Below are positions 1-11,264 of a stretch of 64,000 nucleotides of DNA, piece by piece; position 1 is the stretch's first letter; the number at the start of each line of letters is the position of its first letter. Source of the stretch: Mesaphorura yosii (Eukaryota > Arthropoda > Collembola > Poduromorpha > Tullbergiidae); assembly GCA_009869945.1 (NCBI GenBank), contig WIXG01000029.1:62001-126000 (forward strand). Reading direction: 5' to 3'. A program made the translations under genes and the position numbers. Below the pieces are notes generated by a model. The model was given only the letters and a program-made list of their open reading frames with translations, did no database searches and was not told the DNA's origin.

Positions 1-8
1 GTTTTTAG

Positions 9-1676
9 CACAGGATTCGACTAAACTTAATTGTATCAGTGCTTGTTACAGTTCTGCCGAGAATGCATTTTATGAAATGCTGAGGAAGGAAAATCCGCAA
101 AGAAAACGACCAAGAATATATGACCTTGATAATGCCGTCACGATAAAAGAATTGAGACAATCATTAACAAAATTGTCAGAACTATGCTGTCCCGAATCGT
201 CTTCACATCATGAAGAACAGGACGTTAAATTCTACTCTCAACTTGAAAATACAAAATGGATGCTTTGGGTTTCGAGGATCATACACTTGGCACGGGAAAT
301 TACCGACGTCATGGTCAGCACAAATGGAATCATTATACTTCAAGGCAAGCATTTTTTCTAAGATGATTCCAAGTGGTAGCTTGATGACTAACATTTTTGT
401 AACAATGCAGAAAACGAATCACGAGACACATCCTGCTTGTTGAGCTCCATCATACAAGTAATCATCGATGCAAGATTTCGAACAATCACCGGCTTCTTTT
501 CCCTTATTCAGAAAGAATGGGTTACGACCGGCCACCAGTTTCATTCAGTGTACATGCACACTAGCCCAGTATTTTTGCTTTTCTTGGATGTTGTGCACCA
601 ATTGCTTCGACAAAACCCGTTCGACTTTGAGTTTAGTGAGGAATTACTGAGTGATCTGTGGGACTCAACATTTGATTCGTCGACTGGAACATTTTTATTT
701 GACTCGCCAAGCCAGCGACGAGATCTGGTAGAAAATCTTTCCTGAATTAACATGAATGCACTCGTACCTCTGCCGCTGAATTTGTTGATAATATGACTTC
801 TGTTTTCGCTTACAGGAATTAAGAAAAGACCTGACGGCTTGGTTCAGAATTCTGACAAAAGAGGAGATAAATGATGGGGAAAGCAAACCTCCACTTTCCT
901 CAGCCTCAATTCCCGTAATACCAAAGTGTCTTTGCAATCCCATGTTCAAGCTGAAGTCCCTTTTGCATCCGCCGTCGGTGGACAAGTTCATGTTCAACCA
1001 AGCAGCAGTGTCACTGCCGTTAATTCAATCATCTTGGGCTATGCCAGACTTGGATCTCTGGAGCTCACTGTACCTCAACCGGGCTTTGGAGAATTTCACT
1101 TCACTGCCTTCAACGCTGACTGTTAGCAGTCCCTCGCTTCTACCGTTTGCCAAAACTTATGGTGCCACAATTCCACAAACTCCTGCGTCGGGACTTCGAA
1201 GCCCAATGCAGTCGGCAGTGTTTTTATTCTCTTCTGCGATTAATAATAACGTTGAGATTATTGGTGGAGAATCGACATCGACCTCAATAATGACAGGACG
1301 AGATTTAATGCATGAAATGAAATTAGTCGAAACACTTTTAAACAAGCTTTCGGTGTCGACAAGTTATCGGCGAAATAATCATGTCCGAGTTGCTCCGCCA
1401 GTACCTTCATCCTCCTATCAGCAGCGTGGAATTGGAGGAAATGAAAGAAGCGGCAACATTCTTCCAAGACAGAGCCTGCAGGAGTCTCCCAAGCCTGCAT
1501 CTCTGCAAATGTTCAAGCCACCATCTGTCCCGGGCTATGCACGTCCTGGAATTGAACGACCTTTGCCAAAGCCACGAACCACCCGGGCGCCCTTACCAGC
1601 ACATAATGAATCAGACTCGGCTGCAAGGAGGAAAAATCCCTTTTTTAGTAGTGTGCCAGAACAAGATTGTGAGTGA
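9..1676 (+). CDS. Myotubularin-related pseudophosphatase (MTMR10/11/12 type), C-terminal part
   Basis: This is the 3' portion of a gene that begins before the window. Exons read as 9 (or 14)-344, 411-727 and 816-1676; phases agree at both joins. The protein shows the late myotubularin phosphatase fold (DVKFYSQLENTKWMLWVSR, SLIQKEWVTTGHQF, SPVFLLFLDVVHQLL, FLFDSPSQR) followed by a 3-PAP-like tail and a Ser/Pro-rich C-terminus. In active family members the P-loop reads HCSDGWDR. Here the matching stretch is LQENESRDTS, so the catalytic Cys and Arg are missing. By family knowledge such proteins do not hydrolyse phosphoinositides but pair with active myotubularins as adapters. The first intron (345-410) starts with GC, not GT. 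A GTGAGT lies just before the stop, so one more 3' exon cannot be excluded. Confidence 0.85.
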
Positions 1677-3038
1677 AGGGAAGGAAGGCTCGGGTAAACT
1701 CCTAAACTTTAAAGTGCAATTTTTAGAGATTTTATGCACGAGTTTTAATCGTACAAAGCTCTTTTATACGCTGTTGTGCAATTCTTGTTATACTTTATTA
1801 CTACAAATCTGTTATATTACCTGAGTACTTTTATTTAAGTCTCTTGTATAAAAAGGCAGCGTATGTTTCACTGTCGGCCTACTGAATGTAAAATATCGAA
1901 TTGAACCTTGCAATTCATGACACAAGTGCAACTTTGTTAGAAATCTTTCATTTTGTTAGCATAATTGTGTGAAGCGTTCGCTTTCTAGAGCCGTGTGATG
2001 AAAGATAATGATTGTGGAGGAATGACCGTCTGCTTCAGAGTAGCACATTACAAACGATATAACAAGTTTAACTTACGTCGCAGTTGAAATGGCTCTTGCG
2101 AACGTCCATTTATTTTATGAACTGACCACGAATTGCGGCAAGAGGTCATTGGCACCATCCTGAAGGGCTATTTTTCTGTAATATGATACCTTCCAAGTTG
2201 CCTTCGACAGATCGTTGTGCATGTAACCATTTAACTCTTGCATGAATTATATTTGATAGACTGCACATTTATAGTAACTTATATCTTCAGTTCAGATTAC
2301 TATTTATGATTACTGCTTTAATCGTTTGTAGCTGAGTTACCACTACTGTTAAACTACCAAATGATTAACTTACCAAACACATTTCGCAACTAAAAGAATT
2401 AAAAGGAAATAATATGGTATTAAGATTAACGCACAGCTGGCTTGGTCAAAGAAAGTAATCATTTCATGAAGTTTATCAACTCGCAACTCACATGTATAAA
2501 CACGAATAAATAATTTATTCAATTGCCAAGATCGTAAGACCGTAGCAGAGCACAGTAAAAACGTAACAAGTTCCAAGTCTTGAAGATTGAGTTCTTCTAA
2601 GACTTAAGTAAATATTCCATTCTCGTCTTATCACCGAATATGGATTAGGTGGCGCTACAACGGAGGCGAAGAGCATTAGCACAATCAAGAATAGGTTTCA
2701 CACTAGCAGCGGGATAAAGATTCTACAAGATGTAGCACTAATTCTAAAGAATAAATAAAGTACTTCTCTCCAGCTATCCATAAGTCAAGAATAAGTTAAT
2801 GTGAGCAGGCCAAAAAATTAAGTAAGGTCAAGTTCGAAATATCAAATCACCACTAAATTGGTGTATTAAGCTTGAAGTGTAATAAAAAGTTTTTGCAAGG
2901 AAAAATAGATTAGTAACTTATCACTTCAACTTCAACCTAATACAAAATATCTTATACGTAACTCCAATTCGTTCGTTCGTTCTCATGATTCTTCCTCGCG
3001 CTTCGACTAGCGAAGTCAGACGCGTCTTGCAATATGTA
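1677..3038. other. Intergenic, convergent 3' flanks
   Basis: AT-rich sequence between the myotubularin-related gene and the ZIP gene, whose 3' ends face each other. It should hold both 3' UTRs. No recognisable gene, repeat or RNA was seen; the ORFs here are short and unlike known families. Confidence 0.6.
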
Positions 3039-5094
3039 TTAATGGTCATGATGCGCGTGATCATGGCCCTCATGATCAAAGGCAACACTTCCTTCATCGC
3101 CATTATGTCCGTGATTAAAGTGATTGTGATAATCTTTCATTATGATTTCTATCACTACCATTGTGGCCCAGCCAATAAATACCATAAGCAATTGATACAA
3201 TCCCTTTCCAGAAAATCTCGCCCGCTCACGAAGAATAACCTACACACAAATTAAAAATTAGTTGTTGTAGTTTTCAATCCCAGCGCAATGGACAATGGTT
3301 GGGCTAGGCAAGATTTTTCTATTTACCTCGAAAAATGCTACATAAAGCAATGTTCCAGCGGCCAGAGCCTGAAGAATCGCAACAACAGCTGACTCAGTCT
3401 TTTGATTAGGTTCTTGCACTATTTCGGTGACAAGTGTGCCCAGAGCAATTCCGAGAGGAGTCATGAGTGCGAAGAATAGCACGTAGCGAAACTTGAAAGA
3501 TGCACTGTAAAATAACAAATTTCATTCATTAGGGCCTAGGCCAGAGGTTGACGCACTAAGACTGATTGAATAGAGTAAACATCTAACCTTGAAGATGTTT
3601 GAACGTTTGAACATTCATTTTTTGAAGATGCAATTCTAACTTCCATTCCCAGACAAAAGGCAATGACTAACTTATGAGCCGCAACGGCACCGCATAGGAA
3701 CCATACATCCGATGCATCATGTCCAAGACCAACTGAAAGTCCTTCAAGCCCCGCGTGAACAGAAAGTGCTACAAGACCAACAAGTGATCGCAACTTGACC
3801 ACAAGAGAGTTGGGCTTCGCCGATTTCTAGAAGTGATAGCAGGTTGTCAAATGCATTTATAGGCTAGTTGCCACTTGTTAAATTTATGTCATACCCATAC
3901 TTACTCTGTTGCTGCCTTCAGGTAATATTTTCACTTCATTTACAGATTTTGGAAATAATTTTACTGCTGCTTGGTCGTCCAACAGGTCATCCTTCACATG
4001 ATTGTTGTGATTGTGATGATGATTGTCGCCACCTCCTTCATGCACCTGGGTAGGGCGTTCGTCATGATTGTGCTCGTGCCTACCGCCATTGTCTTGCTGG
4101 TCATTTTGATTCTTGCAGTCATGCGAATGGTGCGAGTCGTGACAGTAGTTCGCTGTCCTGGCCTTCTCATCAGTAAGCAAGAACACTGCAGCCGGCTCAT
4201 CACAACGGTGGGGCGGGTTGTCATGATGCACGTGGACTCCATGATTGTGTCCCCTGCTTTCACCGCCTTCATCTAAATAACATTCAAGCTCTGGTAAGGA
4301 TTTATTCAGTTTTTATGCCTTCTTCAATGTGTATCATGAAAGGTTACGAAGGCAAGGGCAGGTGGAATTTCAATGCACAAAAAATCACCACTGTGTATGA
4401 GAATCACATTTCATTATACCATAAACATAAGGAAACCACCACACGACCCCAGTCTTTACGTAATCAAATCTTAGTCTCGTGTGCAATCACGTCTGGTGAT
4501 GGCTTTGTTGCTTATTGCGTCCTTTGCGTGAAACGCTTAATCAATTATGAATTTGGATTTGATCCATTATTACACGTACACGCGTTAGAAATTGAATTTT
4601 CGAAACGTACAATGACTTGAACTTTCGACCTGAACTGTGTCGTAACGTACTTATTCATTTGAAGATCATCGCTTACCTCCATGCGATAACGGCGAATGGA
4701 TATCGTGACAGACAAGGTAGTGGGCAACTTCTTCTATCACGTAGACAAGAAATATACCAAGGCAGAGTGTCATTTCTGCCGTGAAAACGGATGTTGGCCA
4801 TGAATGAGTTGCCTAAATTAAATCACGACATTTATGATTTATACGACCATATGTCAAAGCCGGAGTACAAGTGGTCTTCAAACTTCAAGGTAGTGGTCAT
4901 AGTATTCTTACTTCAGGTAATATGTGGACTAATGACGTTGCAATTAGAATTCCGCCACCGAATGACAAGATTAAAGAGAGTGCGAATCTTGGAAACTTTG
5001 AAAATACGCTGAACGCTGGAAGGAGTCCGCAAATAAGAGATCCAAAGAAGATTATGATGACGGATACCCCCTTTGCCAGAAGTGTGTCGTACAT
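3039..5094 (-). CDS. ZIP-family (SLC39) zinc/iron transporter with two His-rich segments
   Basis: Six exons on the minus strand: 5094-4912, 4812-4677, 4272-3905, 3826-3588, 3504-3327 and 3239-3039, giving 434 aa with consistent phases. ZIP proteins move Zn2+ or Fe2+ into the cytosol across the plasma or an organelle membrane. Visible family marks are SFGGGILIATSLVHILPE in TM2, the TM3 segment LGIFLVYVIEEVAHYL, TM4 SVHAGLEGLSVGL, TM5 AAHKLVIAFCLGMEV and TM6 FALMTPLGIALG; the paired His residues of TM4 and TM5 line the metal path. The layout resembles the ZIP1/2/3 subfamily. The TM3-TM4 cytosolic loop (exon 3) is very rich in His, Asp and Asn. A second His cluster, HEGHDHAHHDH, forms the extreme C-terminus, which is unusual. 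The start at 5094 is the first Met before TM1. Confidence 0.9.
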
Positions 5095-7604
5095 CTTGAC
5101 CGATGCTTGCTAAAACTTCTCACGTTATGTTATAAAGTTGTCACAATATTGCGAGATCATAAGCACTGACAATGTAAGTTGTGGTGTGACCCCAAATTAT
5201 ACGAGGAACATGCTATCTTCCATGCTCAGCGTTGCAAAGACCATTTACACTGCCTGTTTACAGAAGTTGAATTCCTGCACCTTCAAAGAGAGAGATTACG
5301 TTTCAACTAAAGTCTTTGTCAGTTTGATGAGACCAATGATACGGATTCGGATTAACCTTCGCTATTAATAATTTACCTGAGATGTCTACGTGCAAGTATG
5401 ATGTCTGAGCATTTCTGCACCGAATTGAAGTCTGATTCACTGATAATGCCGAATCTGCAACGTGCCCTGCGACGACCATGAGGTCGTCAATTAAGTAGTT
5501 TTTGGAACCCTTTTTGATAACGCGCACAGTGAAACAAACGCCGAGCGAGACTAAAATGGAATGAAGTGCCTGATGCGCTCGCCTCCAAATGCTGAGTTTG
5601 CTGAGAGAGTACAATCTTTTATAAAGTCAAGGAAGAAAGTGGAGCATGGATTCTACTACAGCCATGCCATGGACTGACTGAAACTGTGAAACTGAATGCA
5701 CTAACGCCTACACATTCAACCCAAATCTGAAAAATCGCATGCACATGCAGACTGCGAAATTTTGCCGTGCAAATCTGCTGCGACAAATTATGCGAGTATG
5801 ACCATGGACTCTGGCAATAGTTGTTCGGTTTGGATACGGCAATACGGCTGTATCCACCCCGCTGGCCTTTGGGGGTATCGTGAAACTGAAGCTCACGCCG
5901 AAACGTTTTCTGAAAGTCAAGGGACTATGGAATCTGTACCACGCTACGGACAATAATCTGTTGTGCTGATGTCACTGATGTGTGACGACATAGCTTTTAG
6001 CTTTGAAGCAGGGACTTCGAAACTGCTAAGTAATGAGAAGCTTTGTTTGGTAAGAAAATGACGACTCCACATTCTTCAGTATAAACACCAAATGTCATGC
6101 GTCAACACATTAATGGTTAACGGTACATCTTTAGAAAGCAACTTCGTACCAGGCTACCAGGCCATGGAATTTATTGATCATATATTAGTGCGTGTCAATA
6201 ACTTCGTGCCGGCACCTCTAAGGTACAGTTTTCACGGGAAATTGGTTCCACGTTGCCGTTGGCTGTATCGGGACACAAAAATGTGGCTGATGACATGAAC
6301 AACAAGCCAAGGTTACGGAATCATGAGGTCGGAAATCAGAAACACAAAAGACTCTGAAAGAATCAAGAAAGAATTTGCGACTTCATTCATTCTGTCCTGA
6401 CCAGGAATAACGAATAACACGACGCATGTGAAATTTGAACTCATTTAAGCGAAGGCGTTCGTTTCTCATGCCAGTGAAACTCAGAAGTTCCCATGAGCTC
6501 AATGCTCAGATGAAGAATAAAATTCTCGCGATTTTTCATATCATTTAAATGACAATAGATTGATCCATTGATTCTGATTTATTGGGAAAATTCCCTGCGC
6601 GTGGAACATGCGCGACATGTCAGAATGACACGAAAGACGCAACACTTGTTCAGCTGCTTAGTTGAGCCCCAAACAATTAGCTCACACTTGCCAAAAATTT
6701 GGACCGTGTGCAAACCCACTTGGGCTCAATCTGGTTAAAAGAAGTTCAGGCTCAATCTATGAGCATTAAATATTCAGGGTAATTCAATTTTATTTTAAAA
6801 TCGAAGCGAAATTGTAAACTTATTTACAGTAATAATTGAGATGTATTGCACTGCGAACAAGACAATTTATTTTTTGTTAAAATACAGTGTGGAATTTATA
6901 AGGAATGAATGAAACGAAGTCGCGAAAGGAAAGGAGCAAGTCTAGAATGCCATGGAGCTGATGGCACGTCCTGGTACAAAGCATTACAAGCTGCAAGGAC
7001 AGCACGGACGCAAACACGGGTTCTCAATTTACTTACTCCAAACTCAATAATCAAATAAGTTATTATTGCGACGAAAGTTTCTCTTGCTTCAGTGCGTCAA
7101 TCGAATCCTTAAAAAGAATATTGATTTAATCACTCTTAACGTAATTCTTGACCTAAACCTTACAGATACTTCAGTTTTAGTGACTCTTCATTGATTTTAC
7201 TAGAGAGAACTTCCATATTCCATAGCCACCCATGTAACGCTGAAACTCACTGGTCTCTGAGGTGCCATTTGCAGTACCAAGACTTGTAGAAGAGATGACG
7301 CACAGTAATTCTTAAGCTGCCGAAGATTCTCACTTATTCGACTGTGGAATCTTGAACTTAATTTATACGCAAAGGCTGCAGCAAACTTAAACAATTCTAG
7401 TCTGTTTATGCCAGATTACCGCAACACTTGCCGTCCGTCCATTAAAAACAGTTGGTGTTAAAAGCTACGGCTTTAACACATGACTTTCGAGTAATTACAA
7501 TGGTGGCCTTGACCTTCGAGGCCACCATACATACACTATAACAGGCTCACGCACAGGGCAGAATATGCTGATTACGATTCCATCAACAGATTACTACTAC
7601 AAGA
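5095..7604. other. Intergenic, no gene recognised
   Basis: Upstream flank of the ZIP gene and downstream flank of PEX11. The longest ORF (103 codons, minus strand, 5303-5614) matches nothing I know and lacks convincing splice partners. The ZIP promoter should lie just above 5094, but no TATA box stands out. Confidence 0.5.
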
Positions 7605-8674
7605 TTACATCGCTGGTATCATCTTGAACATTGGATTAATTTGGGGCAACGCACTCAACACTGTGCTTGCCACTCCGAGGTAACCAACTGTGTTCGGCTT
7701 CAGGCTAATCATGTTTAGCGAGTTTAGTGGTATTGGCAAATCCAGCAGGTTCTTCGTTGTGTCAATTGTAATGTCGCTGTGTTCCATGATCCACTTTGCG
7801 ATTTTATGTGCGCGACCAAGATATTTTAATACCAGAAGTTGCAAACTCCAACTGAACCTCTGCCGAATTTCTCGGGTGCTTCGTTCAACTTCCATTTCCA
7901 TAACTGCCGAGCGACTCGCAGGGCATGCCTCGTCGAAGTTTTCGTTGAGCTCCACAACTTTGCTTCCGGCAGATGCGCTCCCACTAGTTGAGCTTGACTT
8001 CAAATTGGAATGCTGAACTGATTGAGATCTTAGCCGCCCATTTCGAATACGGGATAATTTGGACTCCTCGCAATAAATTTTGAAGAGCTCATATCCATCC
8101 CGAATTAGGCCCAGCAGAATGGAGTACAACCAGAGTTTTGTTGACCACCGATCCCATTTACTTGCATCTATTCGAAAGCGGTTGGGTAGCAGGTGCAGCT
8201 TTTCTAGGCAAACGATGTGATCCAGAATCATAAAGCAAGTGTTGGAAATTCGAGACAGGGACGAAGTCAGTCGAAGTACGGTGTTGTTTAACGTCAGAAC
8301 TGCGAATGTGCTTTGAAATGTTTCGACGAAACGCCCGAACCTCAAAACTGCAGACATCAATAATTATAAATCAATTTATTTTTATCTTGTTACAAAACCA
8401 ATCCAACCATCAAATCCTTACGTCGTCTCATAAGCCCTAAGATTTCGTCAAGCTTTTTGAATTTCTCGACACTATCTATTGACGACTTCCGCTGCTGCAT
8501 GTTGAACCAAATAATTCTGCTGGTGTACTGAACCAACCTGTCATGACAAGAAGGCAAAATGCATCCAATTTAAGCATCGACGAATGAAGTAACGATAATA
8601 AGTTTTTTCTCAGTTTACCTAAAAATTTTATCTTTGCCGGAGGTTTGACTGTTGAATTTTATGAACTCATCCAT
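7605..8674 (-). CDS. PEX11: Peroxisomal membrane protein PEX11
   Basis: Three exons: 8674-8619, 8537-8422 and 8347-7605, 304 aa, phases 2 and 1. PEX11 is a peroxisomal membrane protein that curves and elongates the membrane before division. The N-terminus (MDEFIKFNSQTSGKDKIFR, then a QYTSRIIW segment) and the following RFGRFVETFQ amphipathic helix are the family's signature start. The middle has DHIVCLEKLHLL and KLWLYSILLGLIRDGYEL, typical of the PEX11 core. A Ser-rich linker lies around residues 150-190, and a C-terminal Gly-containing hydrophobic segment ends near MFKMIPAM. Length is slightly above the usual 230-260 aa because of that linker. The same window carries two peroxisomal acyl-CoA oxidases, so the function fits the neighbourhood, although they are 40 kb away. 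Confidence 0.9.
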
Positions 8675-9671
8675 CGTGCTGCACGAGACAGAAGAGTATG
8701 GGAAGGCCTGATATGTCCGGAACCCAAACAATTGGAGTCAGCAAGTGAAATCCCAATCCTAACTTACAAACTTTCGTGTGTGTCTTGAGTTTAGCTGCGG
8801 TCGAGATGAGTTTGAAGCAAATTTCACGAACACCAGCTGAATTTATCGATGAACAGGAGCTTAGAAGTTTAGTGTTTTGGTATACTAAACATGAGACAGC
8901 GGTACTTTCGTTATCCTTCACACGAGTTTCTTTTAAACATTAAATGTAGCTTCTTCTATTTCCTGCAGCAGATTGAGCACAGTAAAATAACACGCTCCAA
9001 TTCTGACAGTCTCACTGCTCTCTCAACATCTCGAGAGAATTCTGCAAATTCAAATGACTTTTATCGTGAGTGTATTCATGTATAGTGTTACAACTGGTAC
9101 AACAAAACAAAAGCAAATGCAACCTTTGTCATTTTATCTATCTCCGTGTCCTCCTGTACTGCTGTAATAATTTAATCAGATGGAATCTTTAATTAATCTG
9201 CTAGACCTTGCTTTCCTCAGATGGCCGATGTAGTCTCATTTGAATCAGACGTCAACACGTCATTTAGTTATGCAACGTCTTATCTTACTTAGACGCTTGC
9301 AAAGAGTTTTTATCATGGCAGGATTATTTACATGACTCATGTGTCTGCAGTTGGAAATTTCAAAATGTGCCATTAGTCGTCAGCACAGATAATCCGTTTA
9401 CTGCGTGGTAATTTATTCTCCGAAAGTGTAAGAAATTGAGACTATCTGTGCAAAATATTAAAAATAAACTCCGAAGTAGCTTACTTAACAATAAAATCTA
9501 AAAGGATTCATGTGAGCACTTTTCAAATGTGAATAGCGAACTTGATGCGATTTCTACAATTATTTAATGTAACTAACGCGTAATACTTAGGCACACTTTA
9601 AAACGTAGAATAGATCAACTTTCTGCAGCGGTACATCAATCAAATAACTTAGTTTATCTAAAAGGCAACAT
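8675..9671. other. Intergenic between PEX11 and the C2H2 gene
   Basis: Contains the PEX11 5' flank and the 3' UTR of the zinc-finger gene. Only short ORFs with no family resemblance were seen, and no clear promoter element. Confidence 0.5.
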
Positions 9672-11249
9672 TTATGCACCTTGCTTCTTGAGATCTGATG
9701 CAGTGGCAGGAAATGTCAACTCTCTTTTCTCGTTTGCAGCGATCGAAGTCCCATTTCTGATTGTTACCATCATGTGCGCAAATTTCGTGTGCACATTCCA
9801 CATTCTAAAGCTTGCAAACTTCTGATCACATTTGGGACAAATGAAGCTATCCGCGTAACATCCTCTTTCTGAAGCTGCTTCGGAATCTTCATTTTGCGCC
9901 ACAGTCGACTTGGAGGTCCCATTGCTGTTGCTCACCGGGGCCTCTATGTGCCCAAATTTCGTGTGTGTTATCCACATCCTCAAAGTAGAAAACTTTTGAT
10001 CACATTTGGGACACATGAAACTCTGTGCGAATGGTTTCTTGGAAAGTTGTAGACAGTCTTCAGCTTCCTTTTTTCCACACATTATAGGACCGTGGTGAAA
10101 TTCAAAATGCACTTCCAACATATTTCTGTTTAGCAGAAGGAGACTGCAAATTGGACATGAAACTGGAAAATTTTTCACGTCGTCTGTGTGCACTAGCCGT
10201 ATATGTTCCCAAAGTGTCTCATCGTTCCGCAATGGGATGTTTTGACAAAATAAACAGATTCTGTACTCTTCTTGCAAATGTCGATGGCCGTGATCCAGCA
10301 AAGCAGCCTTCGTGGAACAAGCCTTGAAGCATGTCTTGCAACGGCGTTTCGTGTTGTAGAAGCAATTCTTCTCATGACGAGTTAAAATATTTGAGTCCAC
10401 GTTCCTGTTGCAATGTCTGCATCTCTGACTCTTCGAAGGCAACACTGAAGTGGTAGGTAATTTCCGCCGAGGACTCAGGAGTTGGTGGTGAGGTTTATAA
10501 AGTTCACGAGTTAGATTCCGCCATGCTCCCAACAGAAAGTTACTGTTGTTAATCGAATTCTCATTGCGCTGTCCACGCTCAGGCTTCAAACAGAGTCCGT
10601 TTAGAACAAAGTCTTCATTTTTAACATTATTTTCTTTCTGATTGAATTCTGATTCGGCGAAAAACGGGTGATTCGCAATTTTCTTAGTCTTCTTCGGAGG
10701 TGCCGCAAAGATCTTCGCCGTATCACAGCTTTCGCGATGGACGTCGAGTTCAATGTCATTCTTAAATAAGTTGCAGCAAGATGAGCATTTGTATACCAGT
10801 TTTGTTGAAAAATGCTTAGGAAGACTTGATAATAAGTGTTCTTGGAATTGTTCGAATGATACTTCATTTTGTCCACCTAACGTTTCCATGCAGCACTCAC
10901 ATTGATTTTGAAAAATGACGCAGGAATTTGCTTCTAAGTAGTTGTCTCTGTTGAAGCAGTGTTTCTTCTTCAAATGTTTCAGCCAAAGGTATGAGTTCAT
11001 GAAGAATTCTGAACATAAGGGGCAATAGCGAAGCAAATTGATGTGGACCGCTTGATAATGGCGGAATAACTCTTCCATCGATTCAAACTGGTAGGTACAA
11101 GTTGACCCATCTTCCACTGCAATTAAGTTTTGAGCACATAATTGACAAGTGAATTGTGCCACTGTTGAAAATTGTACGGATTCCATCGCCATGTGCTCAA
11201 CTGGTCCTTCCCAGGACAGATTTGATAGAATTCCACATTCAAGACGCAT
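9672..11249 (-). CDS. C2H2 zinc-finger protein, about ten fingers
   Basis: One long coding exon of about 525 aa. The first in-frame ATG is at 11249. An acceptor (TTAG) ends at 11265, so the exon starts at 11264 and a 5' exon must exist upstream, probably ending near 11345. C2H2 or degenerate fingers can be followed along the protein: CQLC and CPLC near the start, CECC and CSSC in the middle, then CRHC, CKTC, CLFC, CPIC and two C-terminal fingers that both begin CPKCDQKF. The last two are near copies (STLRMWITHTKFGH and ASFRMWNVHTKFAH), which points to a recent internal duplication. Several N-terminal fingers have odd spacing. The likely role is nucleic-acid binding, but the target and the orthologue are unknown. 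Confidence 0.8.
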   Translation of the reverse strand: MRLECGILSNLSWEGPVEHMAMESVQFSTVAQFTCQLCAQNLIAVEDGSTCTYQFESMEELFRHYQAVHINLLRYCPLCSEFFMNSYLWLKHLKKKHCFNRDNYLEANSCVIFQNQCECCMETLGGQNEVSFEQFQEHLLSSLPKHFSTKLVYKCSSCCNLFKNDIELDVHRESCDTAKIFAAPPKKTKKIANHPFFAESEFNQKENNVKNEDFVLNGLCLKPERGQRNENSINNSNFLLGAWRNLTRELYKPHHQLLSPRRKLPTTSVLPSKSQRCRHCNRNVDSNILTRHEKNCFYNTKRRCKTCFKACSTKAALLDHGHRHLQEEYRICLFCQNIPLRNDETLWEHIRLVHTDDVKNFPVSCPICSLLLLNRNMLEVHFEFHHGPIMCGKKEAEDCLQLSKKPFAQSFMCPKCDQKFSTLRMWITHTKFGHIEAPVSNSNGTSKSTVAQNEDSEAASERGCYADSFICPKCDQKFASFRMWNVHTKFAHMMVTIRNGTSIAANEKRELTFPATASDLKKQGA

Positions 11250-11264
11250 GATTTTCACCAGTTC

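Noticed and set aside
942..1824. Alternative plus frames over the myotubularin gene, including the ORF 1381-1824
   Set aside because: They overlap exon 3 in other frames and lack family motifs; exon 3 in its own frame carries the 3-PAP-like tail.
3971..4276. Plus-strand ORF that looks like a multi-span membrane protein rich in Met, Val and Ile
   Set aside because: It is the reverse complement of the His-rich loop of the ZIP transporter, where His codons read as Met or Val on the other strand.
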